Positions 9,267 to 17,253 of a DNA stretch of 64,000 nt are shown piece by piece. The stretch is from positions 434,001 to 498,000 of the forward strand of contig NZ_CP021255.1 of assembly GCF_002952055.1 (NCBI RefSeq). Reading direction: 5' to 3'. Position 1 is the first letter of the stretch. Every line of letters begins with the position of its first letter. The stretch comes from Desulfobulbus oralis. GTDB lineage: Bacteria > Desulfobacterota > Desulfobulbia > Desulfobulbales > Desulfobulbaceae. The position numbers and the translations under genes are program-made. Below the pieces are notes generated by a model. It did not search any database. It saw only the letters and a list, made by a program, of their open reading frames with translations, and was not told the DNA's origin.

Positions 9267-9617
9267 ATGCGCATCGACTGGGCGTATCTGCGCAAGGGCT
9301 GAGTGTCCTGCAGCCGGGCACAGGCTGTGCTGGACGCATACGGAGCGGCAATCGGGGCATACGCCGACGCAGGCAGGGAGGCGCTGGCAGGAGATGCGGC
9401 GTGGCTGCTGATGGCAGAGGCCAGCGAGATTCTCGTGGCCAAGGGCAAAAAGGTGCTGCGCCTGGAGCCGCAGGCAGGCAGAGAGACGGTTCTGGCCGCG
9501 GTGCTGGGCCGCAGCGGCACCCTGCGCGCGCCCACGCTGCGCCTGGGGAAGCGCTTTCTGGTCGGCTGGAGCGAAGCGCTGTACCGGGAATATCTGGCGG
9601 CCGAACAACAACAATGA
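9267..9617 (+). CDS. ArsC/thioredoxin-like selenoprotein with in-frame UGA (Sec12)
   Basis: The frame runs from ATG 9267 to TGA 9615-9617 and is interrupted only by TGA 9300-9302. Reading this TGA as selenocysteine gives a 116-residue protein starting MRIDWAYLRKG-U-VSC, i.e. a UxxC redox pair at residues 12-15. It then shows an ArsC/Spx-like helix (SRAQAVLDAYG), a middle VAKGKKVLRLEP stretch and the conserved LRAPTLRLGKRFLVGW segment. ArsC-family proteins with a UxxC or CxxC motif at this position are an established bacterial selenoprotein group. GGAG at 9255-9258 is well placed for ATG 9267, and a SECIS-like hairpin follows the UGA. The stop overlaps the bioF start (ATGA). The alternative, a start at GTG 9303, would lose the first beta strand and the redox motif. 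Confidence 0.85.
9305..9335 (+). promoter_or_regulatory. Candidate bacterial SECIS element
   Basis: Directly after the in-frame UGA, the sequence can fold as GTCC (9305-9308) with GGAC (9332-9335), and CAGCC (9311-9315) with GGCTG (9323-9327). Two G-U pairs extend the upper stem and a 2-base bulge separates the stems. The 7-base apical loop begins with GGG. A stem-loop inside the coding region, with G at the start of the loop about 14 bases from the UGA, is what SelB recognises in bacteria. The fold is by eye only. Confidence 0.65.
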
Positions 9618-10798
9618 AGGATTTTTCAACGGATCTGGCGGCTCGACTGGAGGCTCTGCGGCGCGATGGCCAACTGCGTTCTCTCGTGACGGTCGAGCAT
9701 CAGTTTGGCGGCCTGAAGGCCGGCGGCCGGACATATGTGAATCTCGCGGGCAACGACTACCTGGGGCTGGCCACCAATGCCGACTTTTGCCGGGCCTTTT
9801 ATGAAGCAGTCCAAGCCGGTGACCGGCTCGCCAGTTTCGCTCTGGGCAGCACGGCCAGCCGCCTGATGACCGGCAACACGGCCTCCTGCACCCGTTTCGA
9901 GGAAGAGCTGGCCCGCTTTTACGACCGCGAGGCCGCGCTGTTCTTCAACTCCGGCTATCACATCAACCTGGGCATTCTGCCCGCGCTTGCCGGCAGAAAC
10001 GATCTGATTGTGGCCGACAAGCTCTGCCATGCCAGCCTGATTGACGGCATGCGCCTCTCCCGGGCCAGGGTATTGCGCTATCCGCACCTGGACTATGCCG
10101 CGATCGAACGCATCCTTGCCCGTGAGCGGGCCGCCCATGATCACGCCTTTCTGGTCACGGAATCCATCTTCAGCATGGACGGCGACTGTGCCCGTCTCCC
10201 CGAGCTGGTCCGCCTGAAAGAAAAGTGGAACGCCTTGCTGTATGTGGACGAGGCCCACGGCGTGGGCATCCGCGGGCCCAAGGGCCTGGGTCTGGCCGAG
10301 GAACAGCACGCTCTCGACGGCATCGATCTCCTGATCGGCACCTGCGGCAAGGCCTACGGCGGCATGGGCGCCTTTGTCTGTGCAAAGCGGGTCATCATCG
10401 ACTACCTGATCAACACTGCCAGGCCGCAGATTTTCAGCACCAGCCTGCCGCCCGTGAATCTGGAATGGCTGCGCTTTGTCCTCAAACGCCTGCCCGAACT
10501 GAACACGGCGCGAAAGCGGGTGGCGGACATGGCGGCGCGGCTGCGGGAGGCCCTGGGCGGCCTGGGCCTGAGGACCGCAGGCGCAAGCAATATCGTGCCG
10601 GTCATCATCGGCGACGCGGGCCGGGCCGTGGCCGTGGCGGAGGCGCTACGGGAGGCGGGCTACTGGGTGAGCGCGGTGCGCCCCCCCACAGTGCCGCAGG
10701 GCACGTCCCGGCTCCGGCTTTCCCTCAACGCCGCCATGAGCTGGGAAACGCTGGCTCCGCTGCCCAAGCTCATCGCCCAGGCGCTCAGCACCGCATAA
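9614..10798 (+). CDS. bioF: 8-amino-7-oxononanoate synthase
   Basis: A 394-residue PLP enzyme of the alpha-oxoamine synthase family, which condenses pimeloyl-ACP (or -CoA) with alanine in biotin synthesis. Visible landmarks are VNLAGNDYLGLA near the N-terminus, FNSGYHINLG, ADKLCHASLIDG, VTESIFSMDGD, VDEAHGVGIRG (the PLP-binding Asp and His) and GTCGKAYGGMGAF with the Schiff-base lysine. The start ATG overlaps the selenoprotein stop by the ATGA arrangement, so translation is probably coupled. Other biotin genes are not in the window. Related enzymes such as KBL or serine palmitoyltransferase are less likely given the motif set and length. Confidence 0.85.
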   Translation: MKDFSTDLAARLEALRRDGQLRSLVTVEHQFGGLKAGGRTYVNLAGNDYLGLATNADFCRAFYEAVQAGDRLASFALGSTASRLMTGNTASCTRFEEELARFYDREAALFFNSGYHINLGILPALAGRNDLIVADKLCHASLIDGMRLSRARVLRYPHLDYAAIERILARERAAHDHAFLVTESIFSMDGDCARLPELVRLKEKWNALLYVDEAHGVGIRGPKGLGLAEEQHALDGIDLLIGTCGKAYGGMGAFVCAKRVIIDYLINTARPQIFSTSLPPVNLEWLRFVLKRLPELNTARKRVADMAARLREALGGLGLRTAGASNIVPVIIGDAGRAVAVAEALREAGYWVSAVRPPTVPQGTSRLRLSLNAAMSWETLAPLPKLIAQALSTA

Positions 10799-10825
10799 TT
10801 CCAATTCCACATCAGTGGAATCAAA

Positions 10826-11084
10826 CGCGTATCGCCGCCGCCAGCGTCGAACTCGACCAGTTTTTTCCGCAAGAGCGCCAGCAGCAAACTGACCGGATAG
10901 GAGAGCTGCCGCCGGACAACCAGGCGCAGCATGACAGCCTGAGCGTCTTCATCCTCATCCTGCCGGGAACGCAAAAAAGCGTAGCCTTCCGCCTCGTCGA
11001 GCATCAGATCCAGACCAAGAACCGCGACATAATCCCGAACGCTTGCCTGCAAACTCAGCAGCGAGCCCCAGATAGAGAGGCCGT
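10826..11084 (-). pseudogene. jetB: Fragment of Wadjet JetB (DUF4194)
   Basis: On the minus strand the sequence reads SVRDYVAVLGLDL-MLDEAEGYAFLR, then QAVMLRLVVRRQLSYPV and LLALLRKKLVEFDAGGGDTRL. This is typical of the DUF4194 subunit (JetB, MksE-like kleisin-associated protein) of the Wadjet plasmid-defence complex. The fragment has neither its start nor its C-terminal part: its 5' side is fused directly onto truncated jetA near 11080, and its 3' side ends near 10826, just before the bioF stop. It is a deletion remnant and cannot be functional. Confidence 0.75.
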
Positions 11085-12175
11085 TCCAGGGGGAGTTCAA
11101 CCGTTGCGGAGGTCTCGGCCAACGGTATGAAATCCCCCGATGGAAACTCCTCGCGCAACGCCAGTGCATGGTTTTCGATGCTGTGCAGGATGTCCATGAT
11201 GCGGCGATTCTCCAGCCAGGCCTGATCATCGAGAAAGCGCCGCAGTTGCTCGGATAGCTTGGCCACGGTGCGCTGGGTGTGTTCCCCTGCTTCGAGCCAG
11301 TCGTAATGTATGCGTTGCAAACGGGTTTCAGGACGCATGGCGAGGATCGGCGGAAGGGACAAAACCTGTTCCAGCAGGCGGGTCAACTCTTCCTGGCGGG
11401 ACTGGGACATCAGAAAATCCCAGAAGGCGCGAAAGCTCTTCCCCTGATCGGAATCGGCGATGGCATCGCGCTCACCCATGATCTCTGCGAGCAGCGCCCC
11501 TTTGGCACATCCCAAAGAGCAATGCGTTCGCGCACCCGTCGGTCAAGCGTGCGAAAATTATGCTCCTCCTCGCGAAAGTCGGTCAGCAGCTCCCGAGCCA
11601 ACTGCAAAAACTGTTGAAAGCGATCCTTCAGACCGGTGTCGTCCAGAAGCGGAATATCACCCGCCAGAATGCGGGCGATCTCCCCGTCGATATCGTTGCG
11701 GCGCTTTTGCAGTTCTCCGATGCGCACTTGCGGATCGCTCTGCCTCCCTTCGCTCATCTGCCGCAGCAGCTCGAACAGGGTCAGCAGACGGGGATTCCGT
11801 GCCGACAAAGGCGCGTTCGGTCAGCCCCTCCAGCCAGACCAAGGCCTTCTCCGTCGCGGGAGTCAGGTCAAAGTGCGGTTCGTCCGTCCCGGAAGGATAG
11901 AATTTGCGCAGCCACCCCTTGTCGTTTTCGGCCCAGTCATTGAGATAGCCTTGCGCGGTTCCGGGAAAGGCTTCAGCGCCCAACTGCTCACGCAGCGCGA
12001 ACAGCTCATCCACCAAGGCCTCGACCAGGTCTGCCTGAGACACATTGCGGACATTGGGCACGATGAACACCCGATGGAGAAAAGCGGCCACCAGCGGCGC
12101 GTGATGTGCGCACAGCAAACGCCACGCGGGGTGGTTCTGGCGGAGCTGCTCTAACGTGGCGTAGTCCAGTGCCAT
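11080..12175 (-). pseudogene. jetA: Wadjet JetA (DUF3375), frameshifted and truncated
   Basis: From ATG 12175 (complement) the frame encodes MALDYATLEQLRQNHPAW and WLRKFYPSGTDEPHFDLTP, then EKALVWLEGLTERAFVGTES, a clear DUF3375 N-terminus. A one-base shift near 11805 moves the reading frame into RLLTLFELLRQMSEG and IGELQKRRNDIDGEIARIL. A compensating shift near 11510 restores the first frame (ALLAEIMGERDAIADSDQG; RFLDDQAWLENRRIMDILHS). The family sequence stops after VELPLERPLY and runs into jetB sequence, so roughly the last quarter of jetA and the start of jetB are missing. jetC and jetD are absent. Functional JetA would be the kleisin-like partner in a plasmid-cleaving SMC complex; this copy is dead. 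Confidence 0.8.
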
Positions 12176-12227
12176 ATCTTCTCCCCGGTTTTATCCATAG
12201 CCATGCTGCGCCAAGCACTGCCGCCCC

Positions 12228-12671
12228 TTGTCGGTCAAGCGGTTCCTGGAGGGCAAGCGGGTCATGGCCCCGCCCCGCGAGGTGCAGGAGGTAAAGAGCG
12301 CCCTGGTCGCCTATGACCGGTTCAACAGACGGCAGCCCGAGGCGGAAGAGGACCTGTTGGTGGCCCATCGGATACTCATGTCCGGCCTGCTCGACGAGGC
12401 AGGGCTGTATCGGCACGGCGGCGTGGGAGTCATGGCAGACCAGCAGGTGATCCACATGGCTCCGCCCGCCAACCGGGTGCGGCATCTGATGGCTGACCGC
12501 CACCGACGCGCCCCGCTCATCGCCAGTTCGGTCTTTCATTATGAGTTCGAATGTATCCACCCATTTGCTGACGGCAACGGCCGCATGGGGCGGTTGTGGC
12601 AAAGCCTGATTCTGGCCCGCTGGCATCTCCTGTTTGCCGACATCCCTGTGGAAAGCCTCATTTTGCCATAA
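12228..12671 (+). pseudogene. Fic-family protein fragment
   Basis: The open frame encodes the middle of a Fic protein, with LVAHRILMSGLLDEAG, then RHGGVGVMADQQVIHMAPP and the catalytic signature HPFADGNGRMGRLW (His for AMP transfer, Asn-Gly for the anion loop). Fic enzymes usually AMPylate target proteins. The N-terminal part is missing, and the C-terminal part is cut at about 12663, where the sequence becomes an IS630 remnant that supplies the TAA stop. Nothing upstream looks like its missing N-terminus. Confidence 0.75.
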
Positions 12672-12898
12672 AGGCAAGGCACGCTGAATGTTTGTTTTTA
12701 CCGGCCGATAGCCCTGACTTGGGTCCCAGCGAAAAGATGTGAAGCAAGGTGCAGCAGCTACTGCGGGGGAGAAAGGCCGGAACCAACGAAGACCTGGTTA
12801 CGGGAACGGGGAAAGCCCTGGACCGCGTTGCTGCAAACGATGCCCAGGGCTGGTTCAGATCTTGCGGCTGTATACAATCGTAAAGGTGCAATGCTCTA
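12664..12898 (+). mobile_element. IS630-family 3' remnant, copy 1
   Basis: This 235-bp stretch matches, with a handful of substitutions, 24391-24625, which encodes the C-terminal part of an IS630-type transposase. The frame is broken here (for example TGAAGC where the other copy has TGGAGC). It truncates the Fic gene on its left, and an IS5-family element is inserted into its right end at TA 12897-12898. Confidence 0.8.
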
Positions 12899-13715
12899 GG
12901 CTCAGGCCTCATTAATTGCCAAAAAGCAGAACATCTGGTTAGTTGTGCTCAAGGAGGACGCCATGAGCCAACTGTTCTCCCTTTCTGCCGAGCAACTCGA
13001 ACGTATCAAGCCCTTCTTTCCACGTTCACATGGTATTCCGCGGGTCGATGACCGGAAGGTCATCAGCGGCATCATTTATGTCATCAAGCATGGCCTGCAG
13101 TGGAAGGATGCGCCGCGCGAGTATGGCCCGTACAAGACGCTCTACAATCGTTTTTTGCGCTGGAGCCGGATGGGCGTCTTCAACAACATTTTTACCGAAT
13201 TGGCAAAAACAGCGGGACAGGATGGCCAGGTGATGATCGATGCGACCCACCTCAAGGCGCATCGTACCGCCGCCAGTTTGCTCAAAAAAGGGCTCTTTCC
13301 CGCTGCATCGGCCGCACAAAGGGCGGGCTGAACTCCAAAACCATGCCCTTTGCGACGCTCACGGCAGGCCAGGTAAGCGACTGCAAAGGAGCCGCCCTGC
13401 TTATGGATGCCATAGATGCTTTGCCTGAGGCCAGGGAGCTGCTGGCGGACCGTGGTTATGACGCCGACTGGTTCCGTGATGCCCTGCGTGCCAGAGGCAT
13501 TACGCCCTGCGTCCCGCCCGGAAGGAGCCGAAAGAGACCCTGCCCGTACGATCAAAATCTGTATAAACAGCGGCATAAGATCGAGATCATGTTTGGCAGG
13601 ATCAAGGACTGGCGGAGAATAGCCATGCGTTATGACCGCTGCGCACATACCTTCTTTTCAGCTCTGTGCCTCGCGGCTTCCATCATATGCTATCTCGATT
13701 AATGAGGCCTGAGCC
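12899..13715 (+). mobile_element. IS5-family (IS427-like) element, copy 1, internally deleted
   Basis: The element is 817 bp with perfect 18-bp terminal inverted repeats (GGCTCAGGCCTCATTAAT) and a TA duplication at 12897-12898 and 13716-13717. The ends are set by comparison with the uninterrupted sequence at 24616-24636. Relative to copy 3 it has lost 26 bp between two 15-bp repeats plus one base, so nine codons of the transposase are missing while the frame is kept. Confidence 0.9.
12963..13702 (+). pseudogene. IS5-family transposase, two frames with -1 frameshift, internal deletion
   Basis: orfA (12963-13331, 122 residues, start ATG with AAGGAGG ahead) holds the DUF4096-type N-terminus and the first catalytic Asp (MIDATHLKAH). 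An A6 run at 13284-13289 permits a -1 shift into the orfB frame, which continues RCIGRTKGGLNSK to a stop at 13702. It includes LLADRGYDADWF (second Asp) and KIEIMFGRIKDWRR (Glu). The fusion would be 246 residues against 255 for the intact copy. The nine missing residues lie between the first and second catalytic Asp, so activity is doubtful. Confidence 0.85.
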
Positions 13716-13967
13716 TAAATGGTGGAGGGAATGACGACCTACCGCAAATCAGTCTCAAAGCCCGCGCTCCTCGTAACTCCTTGATAATAAACGCCGAAGT
13801 CATCTCCCACAACCACTTCCCGACAACCCGACCAGAGAAACGATTTTCTCCCCTGATTTCCCGGCACCGGACGAGGGTGACGGGTTTGCAGTAAAAACGG
13901 ATACCTGGCGTCGAGCCGCAACAACTTCGAATCCGGTTTTCGGACGCCGGTTTGGTTCCCAAAATGG

Positions 13968-15389
13968 GGCTCCTCAGCAGAATCTGTGGGTAGCTTTTGG
14001 GACAGGTAAGTCACCAATTCCGTGATACAATGCTATTTCTAAGCCATCATACGTCCGAAAACCATAGGATTGTTTTGTGATCACTTTGGCCTTGTTGTTC
14101 AAACCCTCCACACACCCGAGAGCGATCTCGCCTTGTGCTTGAAACCAGTTGAGCAAAAGAGGGCGATGAACCCTCAACATTTTGGCGACCTTCTTCATAG
14201 AGTTGAGCCTGGAGCGCATGGTTCTTGTGCACCAGGCATCAAGAAATTTGCCGGCCCAGGCCGGGGAACTGTACGCCCAGAATCGCTGAAAATCTTCCTT
14301 AAGCAGGTAAGCGCGGACGGTTCTGAGGTTGCAGGCAAGCAGTTCTCCGAGTTTGTCCACCTGGGTGTCGGTCAGGTTTTCAGGCCGTTTCAACAGACAC
14401 CAGCGGCTTTTGGCCAGGAGCGGTTCTTTTCCTTGGCTTTTCAACTCGTTGGCCTCATGCGCCCTGATCTCGTCAATGGCCTTGCTCAGGTGGGACATGA
14501 TATGGAAACGGTCAAGAACGTTGAGCGCATCAGGAGCTTTCTCCGCAATGACCCGCAGGTAGGGCTTCCACATATCGCTGCAAATAAACCGCAAGTGTTG
14601 ACAGCTCTGTGGCCCGAACCAGTCGAAAAATCCCCGGAAGGTCTTGGTGGTACGGTCGCGGCCGATCCAGAGCAGCCGCCTTTTCCCCTGGTCAAGCTGA
14701 TAGACCAGGGTGACAAACTTATCCTTGCGTCGGCGCCAGCAGATCTCGTCGGCGCCGATGGCCAGGACATTCGTCAAATCGCGATGCGCCAGCCCCCACT
14801 CCACGGCCATCCTGACCGAGCGGAAAACATTCTCCCACGAGGTGTGGAAGGCCCTTGCAAGCTCCAGCCAGGAAAGACGCTTCGCCCATCCGGCGAGGAA
14901 CCACGCATAGGTGGTGGTCAGGTGGCTTTTCCCCTTTGCCCAGGGAACCCGCTCGATCTTGACGCCGCAATCGGGGCAGTTGACTCGTCTCATGGCATAG
15001 AGGAAGAAGACCGCGATTCCCCACAGGGGGACAAACTCAAACCGGCGCTGGGCCTGGGTATCGTAGCCAGGACAAACTTTGCCACAGCCGGAGCAGACTG
15101 GCCGGCTCCCTTTGCGTGGCCGGATCTCCAATTCCAGCATCAGCCGCCCTGCCAGCTCATGCAAGCTGGCAGGGCCATACACAAAACCTTTGTGGACCTG
15201 GATCCGATTCAGTATAGTTTTGATTTGCATCCCGTTTCTCCTCCCTTGGCTTTGGGAATATTCGTCGATCTCCACAATGCCAAAAAGGGAAACGGGATGC
15301 TCTCTTTTCAGGTTCCGTCAGGGAATATTTTCAGCCACCCAACAGCCTCATCGGCCCTGACGGGAACCCACAGATTCTGCTGAGGAGCC
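13968..15389 (-). mobile_element. ISL3-family insertion sequence, complete
   Basis: The element is 1,422 bp with matching ends GGCTCCTCAGCAGAATCTGT (13968 onward) and its complement ending at 15389. It is flanked by an 8-bp near-identical direct repeat: CAAAATGG on the left (13960-13967) and GAAAATGG on the right (15390-15397). ISL3 elements make 8-bp duplications. It carries a single intact transposase gene. A 74-bp end of a second, inverted copy is found at 17071-17144. Confidence 0.88.
13974..15230 (-). CDS. ISL3-family transposase
   Basis: A 418-residue transposase. The N-terminal zinc finger is seen as CSGCGKVC and CPDCGVK. A central catalytic domain follows (VLAIGADEICWRRRKDK with the first Asp; FICSDMWKPYLRVIAEKAP with the second), and then the C-terminal GCVEGLNNKAKVITKQSYG with the catalytic Glu. 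The start at ATG 15230 (complement) is preferred to one 15 codons upstream because GGAGGAG sits nine bases before it. The gene is uninterrupted, so the element may be active. Confidence 0.9.
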   Translation of the reverse strand: MQIKTILNRIQVHKGFVYGPASLHELAGRLMLELEIRPRKGSRPVCSGCGKVCPGYDTQAQRRFEFVPLWGIAVFFLYAMRRVNCPDCGVKIERVPWAKGKSHLTTTYAWFLAGWAKRLSWLELARAFHTSWENVFRSVRMAVEWGLAHRDLTNVLAIGADEICWRRRKDKFVTLVYQLDQGKRRLLWIGRDRTTKTFRGFFDWFGPQSCQHLRFICSDMWKPYLRVIAEKAPDALNVLDRFHIMSHLSKAIDEIRAHEANELKSQGKEPLLAKSRWCLLKRPENLTDTQVDKLGELLACNLRTVRAYLLKEDFQRFWAYSSPAWAGKFLDAWCTRTMRSRLNSMKKVAKMLRVHRPLLLNWFQAQGEIALGCVEGLNNKAKVITKQSYGFRTYDGLEIALYHGIGDLPVPKATHRFC

Positions 15390-15417
15390 GAAAATGGGAA
15401 TCGAATTGGCCAGAGCG

Positions 15418-15651
15418 TCAGCCCTTCGGCGGATACGGATCGTTCCCGTGGCTGTCCTTGTTCTGGATCTTTCCATCCTTGCCGTGGATGTAGAACTCGG
15501 TGCCTTGGTTCTGGCTGATCTTCCGCCCGGCATCGACGGCATCCTGCTTCTTGTCAAAGTGGCCGCTGCTACGGGTTGCGCCGTCTTTCTTGACGTCCCA
15601 GCCGCCATCGGCATTTGGGACTACATGATGTGATCCTGGTTTCTTTGGCAT
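15418..15651 (-). CDS. DUF2188-family small protein
   Basis: A 77-residue protein starting MPKKPGSHHVVPNADGGWDV, then KKDGATRSSGHFDKKQDAVD and AGRKISQNQGTEFYIHGKDG, ending in DPYPPKG. This pattern (HHVVP..GGW.VK..GA.R.S..F.TK..A...) is the DUF2188 domain; its role is unknown. An AGGAGG ribosome-binding site lies five bases before ATG 15651 (complement), which decides the start over one nine codons upstream. It sits between ISL3 and IS5 copy 2, downstream of an unknown gene on the same strand. Confidence 0.8.
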   Translation of the reverse strand: MPKKPGSHHVVPNADGGWDVKKDGATRSSGHFDKKQDAVDAGRKISQNQGTEFYIHGKDGKIQNKDSHGNDPYPPKG

Positions 15652-15706
15652 GGTCGCCTCCTGTTTCATGGTTTCCATTTGTACGAGTTACTCCAACCGT
15701 TCTCCG

Positions 15707-16141
15707 CTACGATTGGATCAGCATCCGCTCCTCAGCATGGTCAACGCACCACTCCTTGCCTCGGTCATCGGTCATGATTGCGGTGAAAACTGACCTGCCA
15801 ATCGAGGCAGAACAGCCGTCCTCCGAATAGTCATCAATCCCGAAGTGGGCAGAGAGAACCGCCGAAGCCACAGCGCCAGGAGGTGCCAGTTGCCCAGCGT
15901 TTCGGAGGAGCGTTTTCTGACACATCCCGGCAAGAATCCGGTTCCGCTTAATGTCGAATTCAGCGGGTTCGATTCGCAGTTCAAAGAGGTCAATTGTCAC
16001 CGTCGGTATCTGGTGCTGATACGCCAGCCAGGCATAATGCTGGGCCGAACAGGAAAACATATGGGCGATGCCGCTGGCAAAGCCCTTAATGTGTTTCCGA
16101 CCCAATTTATTCGGCCCAAAGGGCGTATCTGCCGTTTCCAC
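15707..16141 (-). CDS. Hypothetical protein next to DUF2188 gene
   Basis: A 144-residue protein with no family I recognise. Visible stretches are FASGIAHMFSCSAQHYAWLA, TVTIDLFELRIEPAEFDIKR, and a C-terminal FTAIMTDDRGKEWCVDHAEE. It has no signal peptide or membrane helix. It lies 55 bases upstream of the DUF2188 gene on the same strand and both are bounded by insertion sequences, so they probably entered together. The start is uncertain because no strong ribosome-binding site is visible. Confidence 0.55.
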   Translation of the reverse strand: METADTPFGPNKLGRKHIKGFASGIAHMFSCSAQHYAWLAYQHQIPTVTIDLFELRIEPAEFDIKRNRILAGMCQKTLLRNAGQLAPPGAVASAVLSAHFGIDDYSEDGCSASIGRSVFTAIMTDDRGKEWCVDHAEERMLIQS

Positions 16142-16227
16142 TGATCAATCCCCGCGCTTCGACTTGTTAACCTCGCCAATCATAATATGGTGTAATTTTT
16201 CAAGGTTTTTCTGGGTTAGGTCTTTTA

Positions 16228-17070
16228 GGCTCAGGCCTCATTAATTGCCAAAAAGCAGCAAATCTGGTTAGTTGTGCTCAAGGAGGACGCCATGAGCCAA
16301 CTTTTCTACCTTTCTGCCGAACAACTCGAACGTATCAAGCCCTTCTTCCCACGTTCACATGGTATTCCGCGGGTCGATGACCGGAAGGTCATCAGCGGCA
16401 TCATTTATGTCATCAAGCATGGCCTGCAGTGGAAAGATGCGCCGCGCGAGTATGGCCCGTACAAGACGCTCTACAATCGTTTTTTGCGCTGGAGCCAGAT
16501 GGGCATCTTCAACAACATTTTTACCGAATTGGCAAAAACAGCGGGACAGGATGGCCAGGTGATGATCGATGCGACCCACCTCAAGGCGCATCGTACCGCC
16601 GCCAGTTTGCTCAAAAAAGGGCTCTTTCCCGCTGCATCGGCCGCACAAAGGGCGGGCTGAACTCCAAAACCATGCCCTTTGCGATGGCCACGGCAGGCCC
16701 CTGGCCATGAAGCTCACGGCAGGCCAGGTAAGCGACTACAAAGGAGCCACCCTGCTTATGGATGCCATAGATGCTTTGCCCGAGGCCAGGGCGCTGCTGG
16801 CGGACCGTGGTTATGACGCCGACTGGTTCCGTGATGCCCTGCGTGCCAGAGGCATTACGCCCTGCATCCCGCCCAGAAGGAGCCGGAAGCGACCCTGCTC
16901 GTACGATCAAAATCTGTATAAACAGCGGCACAAGATCGAGATCATGTTTGGCAGGATCAAGGACTGGCGGAGAATAGCCATGCGTTATGACCGCTGCGCA
17001 CATACCTTCTTTTCAGCTCTATGCCTCGCGGCTTCCGTCATATTCTATCTCGATTAATGAGGCCTGAGCC
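16228..17070 (+). mobile_element. IS5-family (IS427-like) element, copy 2
   Basis: An 843-bp copy with the same 18-bp inverted repeats and TA at both sides (16226-16227 and 17071-17072). Its right flank is the terminal 74 bp of an ISL3 element in inverted orientation, but the left flank is not the matching ISL3 interior. A deletion next to the element must therefore have removed the rest of that ISL3 copy. Confidence 0.88.
16292..17057 (+). pseudogene. IS5-family transposase, frameshifted orfB
   Basis: orfA (16292-16660) is intact and nearly identical to the other copies, and the A6 slip site is at 16613-16618. In orfB one base is missing in the CCAAAACCATG stretch near 16668, so the -1 frame stops at 16710 (NSKTMPFAMATAGPWP then stop). 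The rest of orfB continues in another frame to 17057. A full transposase cannot be made without a second frameshift. Copy 1 shares the same one-base change. Confidence 0.85.
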
Positions 17071-17144
17071 TAGAAATAGCATTGTATCACGGAATTGGTG
17101 ACTTACCTGTCCCAAAAGCTACCCACAGATTCTGCTGAGGAGCC
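17071..17144 (+). mobile_element. ISL3 terminal fragment, inverted
   Basis: These 74 bases are the reverse complement of 13968-14041, including the element terminus ending GAGGAGCC at 17144. They are all that is left of a second ISL3 copy, cut by IS5 copy 2. Confidence 0.85.
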
Positions 17145-17253
17145 GGTTTCCCAAACCCTGTCAGAAATATCATGTCGTCGATGTGCGTACATAGCCTCTC
17201 CCGTTATGAATGACATGAAGAAGCGTTACCATATTATTCATAGTTTGACGACA

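Noticed and set aside
9303-9617. A 104-residue protein starting at GTG 9303
   Set aside because: It would begin one codon after the UGA and lose the first strand and half of the redox motif; the selenoprotein reading explains ribosome-binding site, family start and hairpin.
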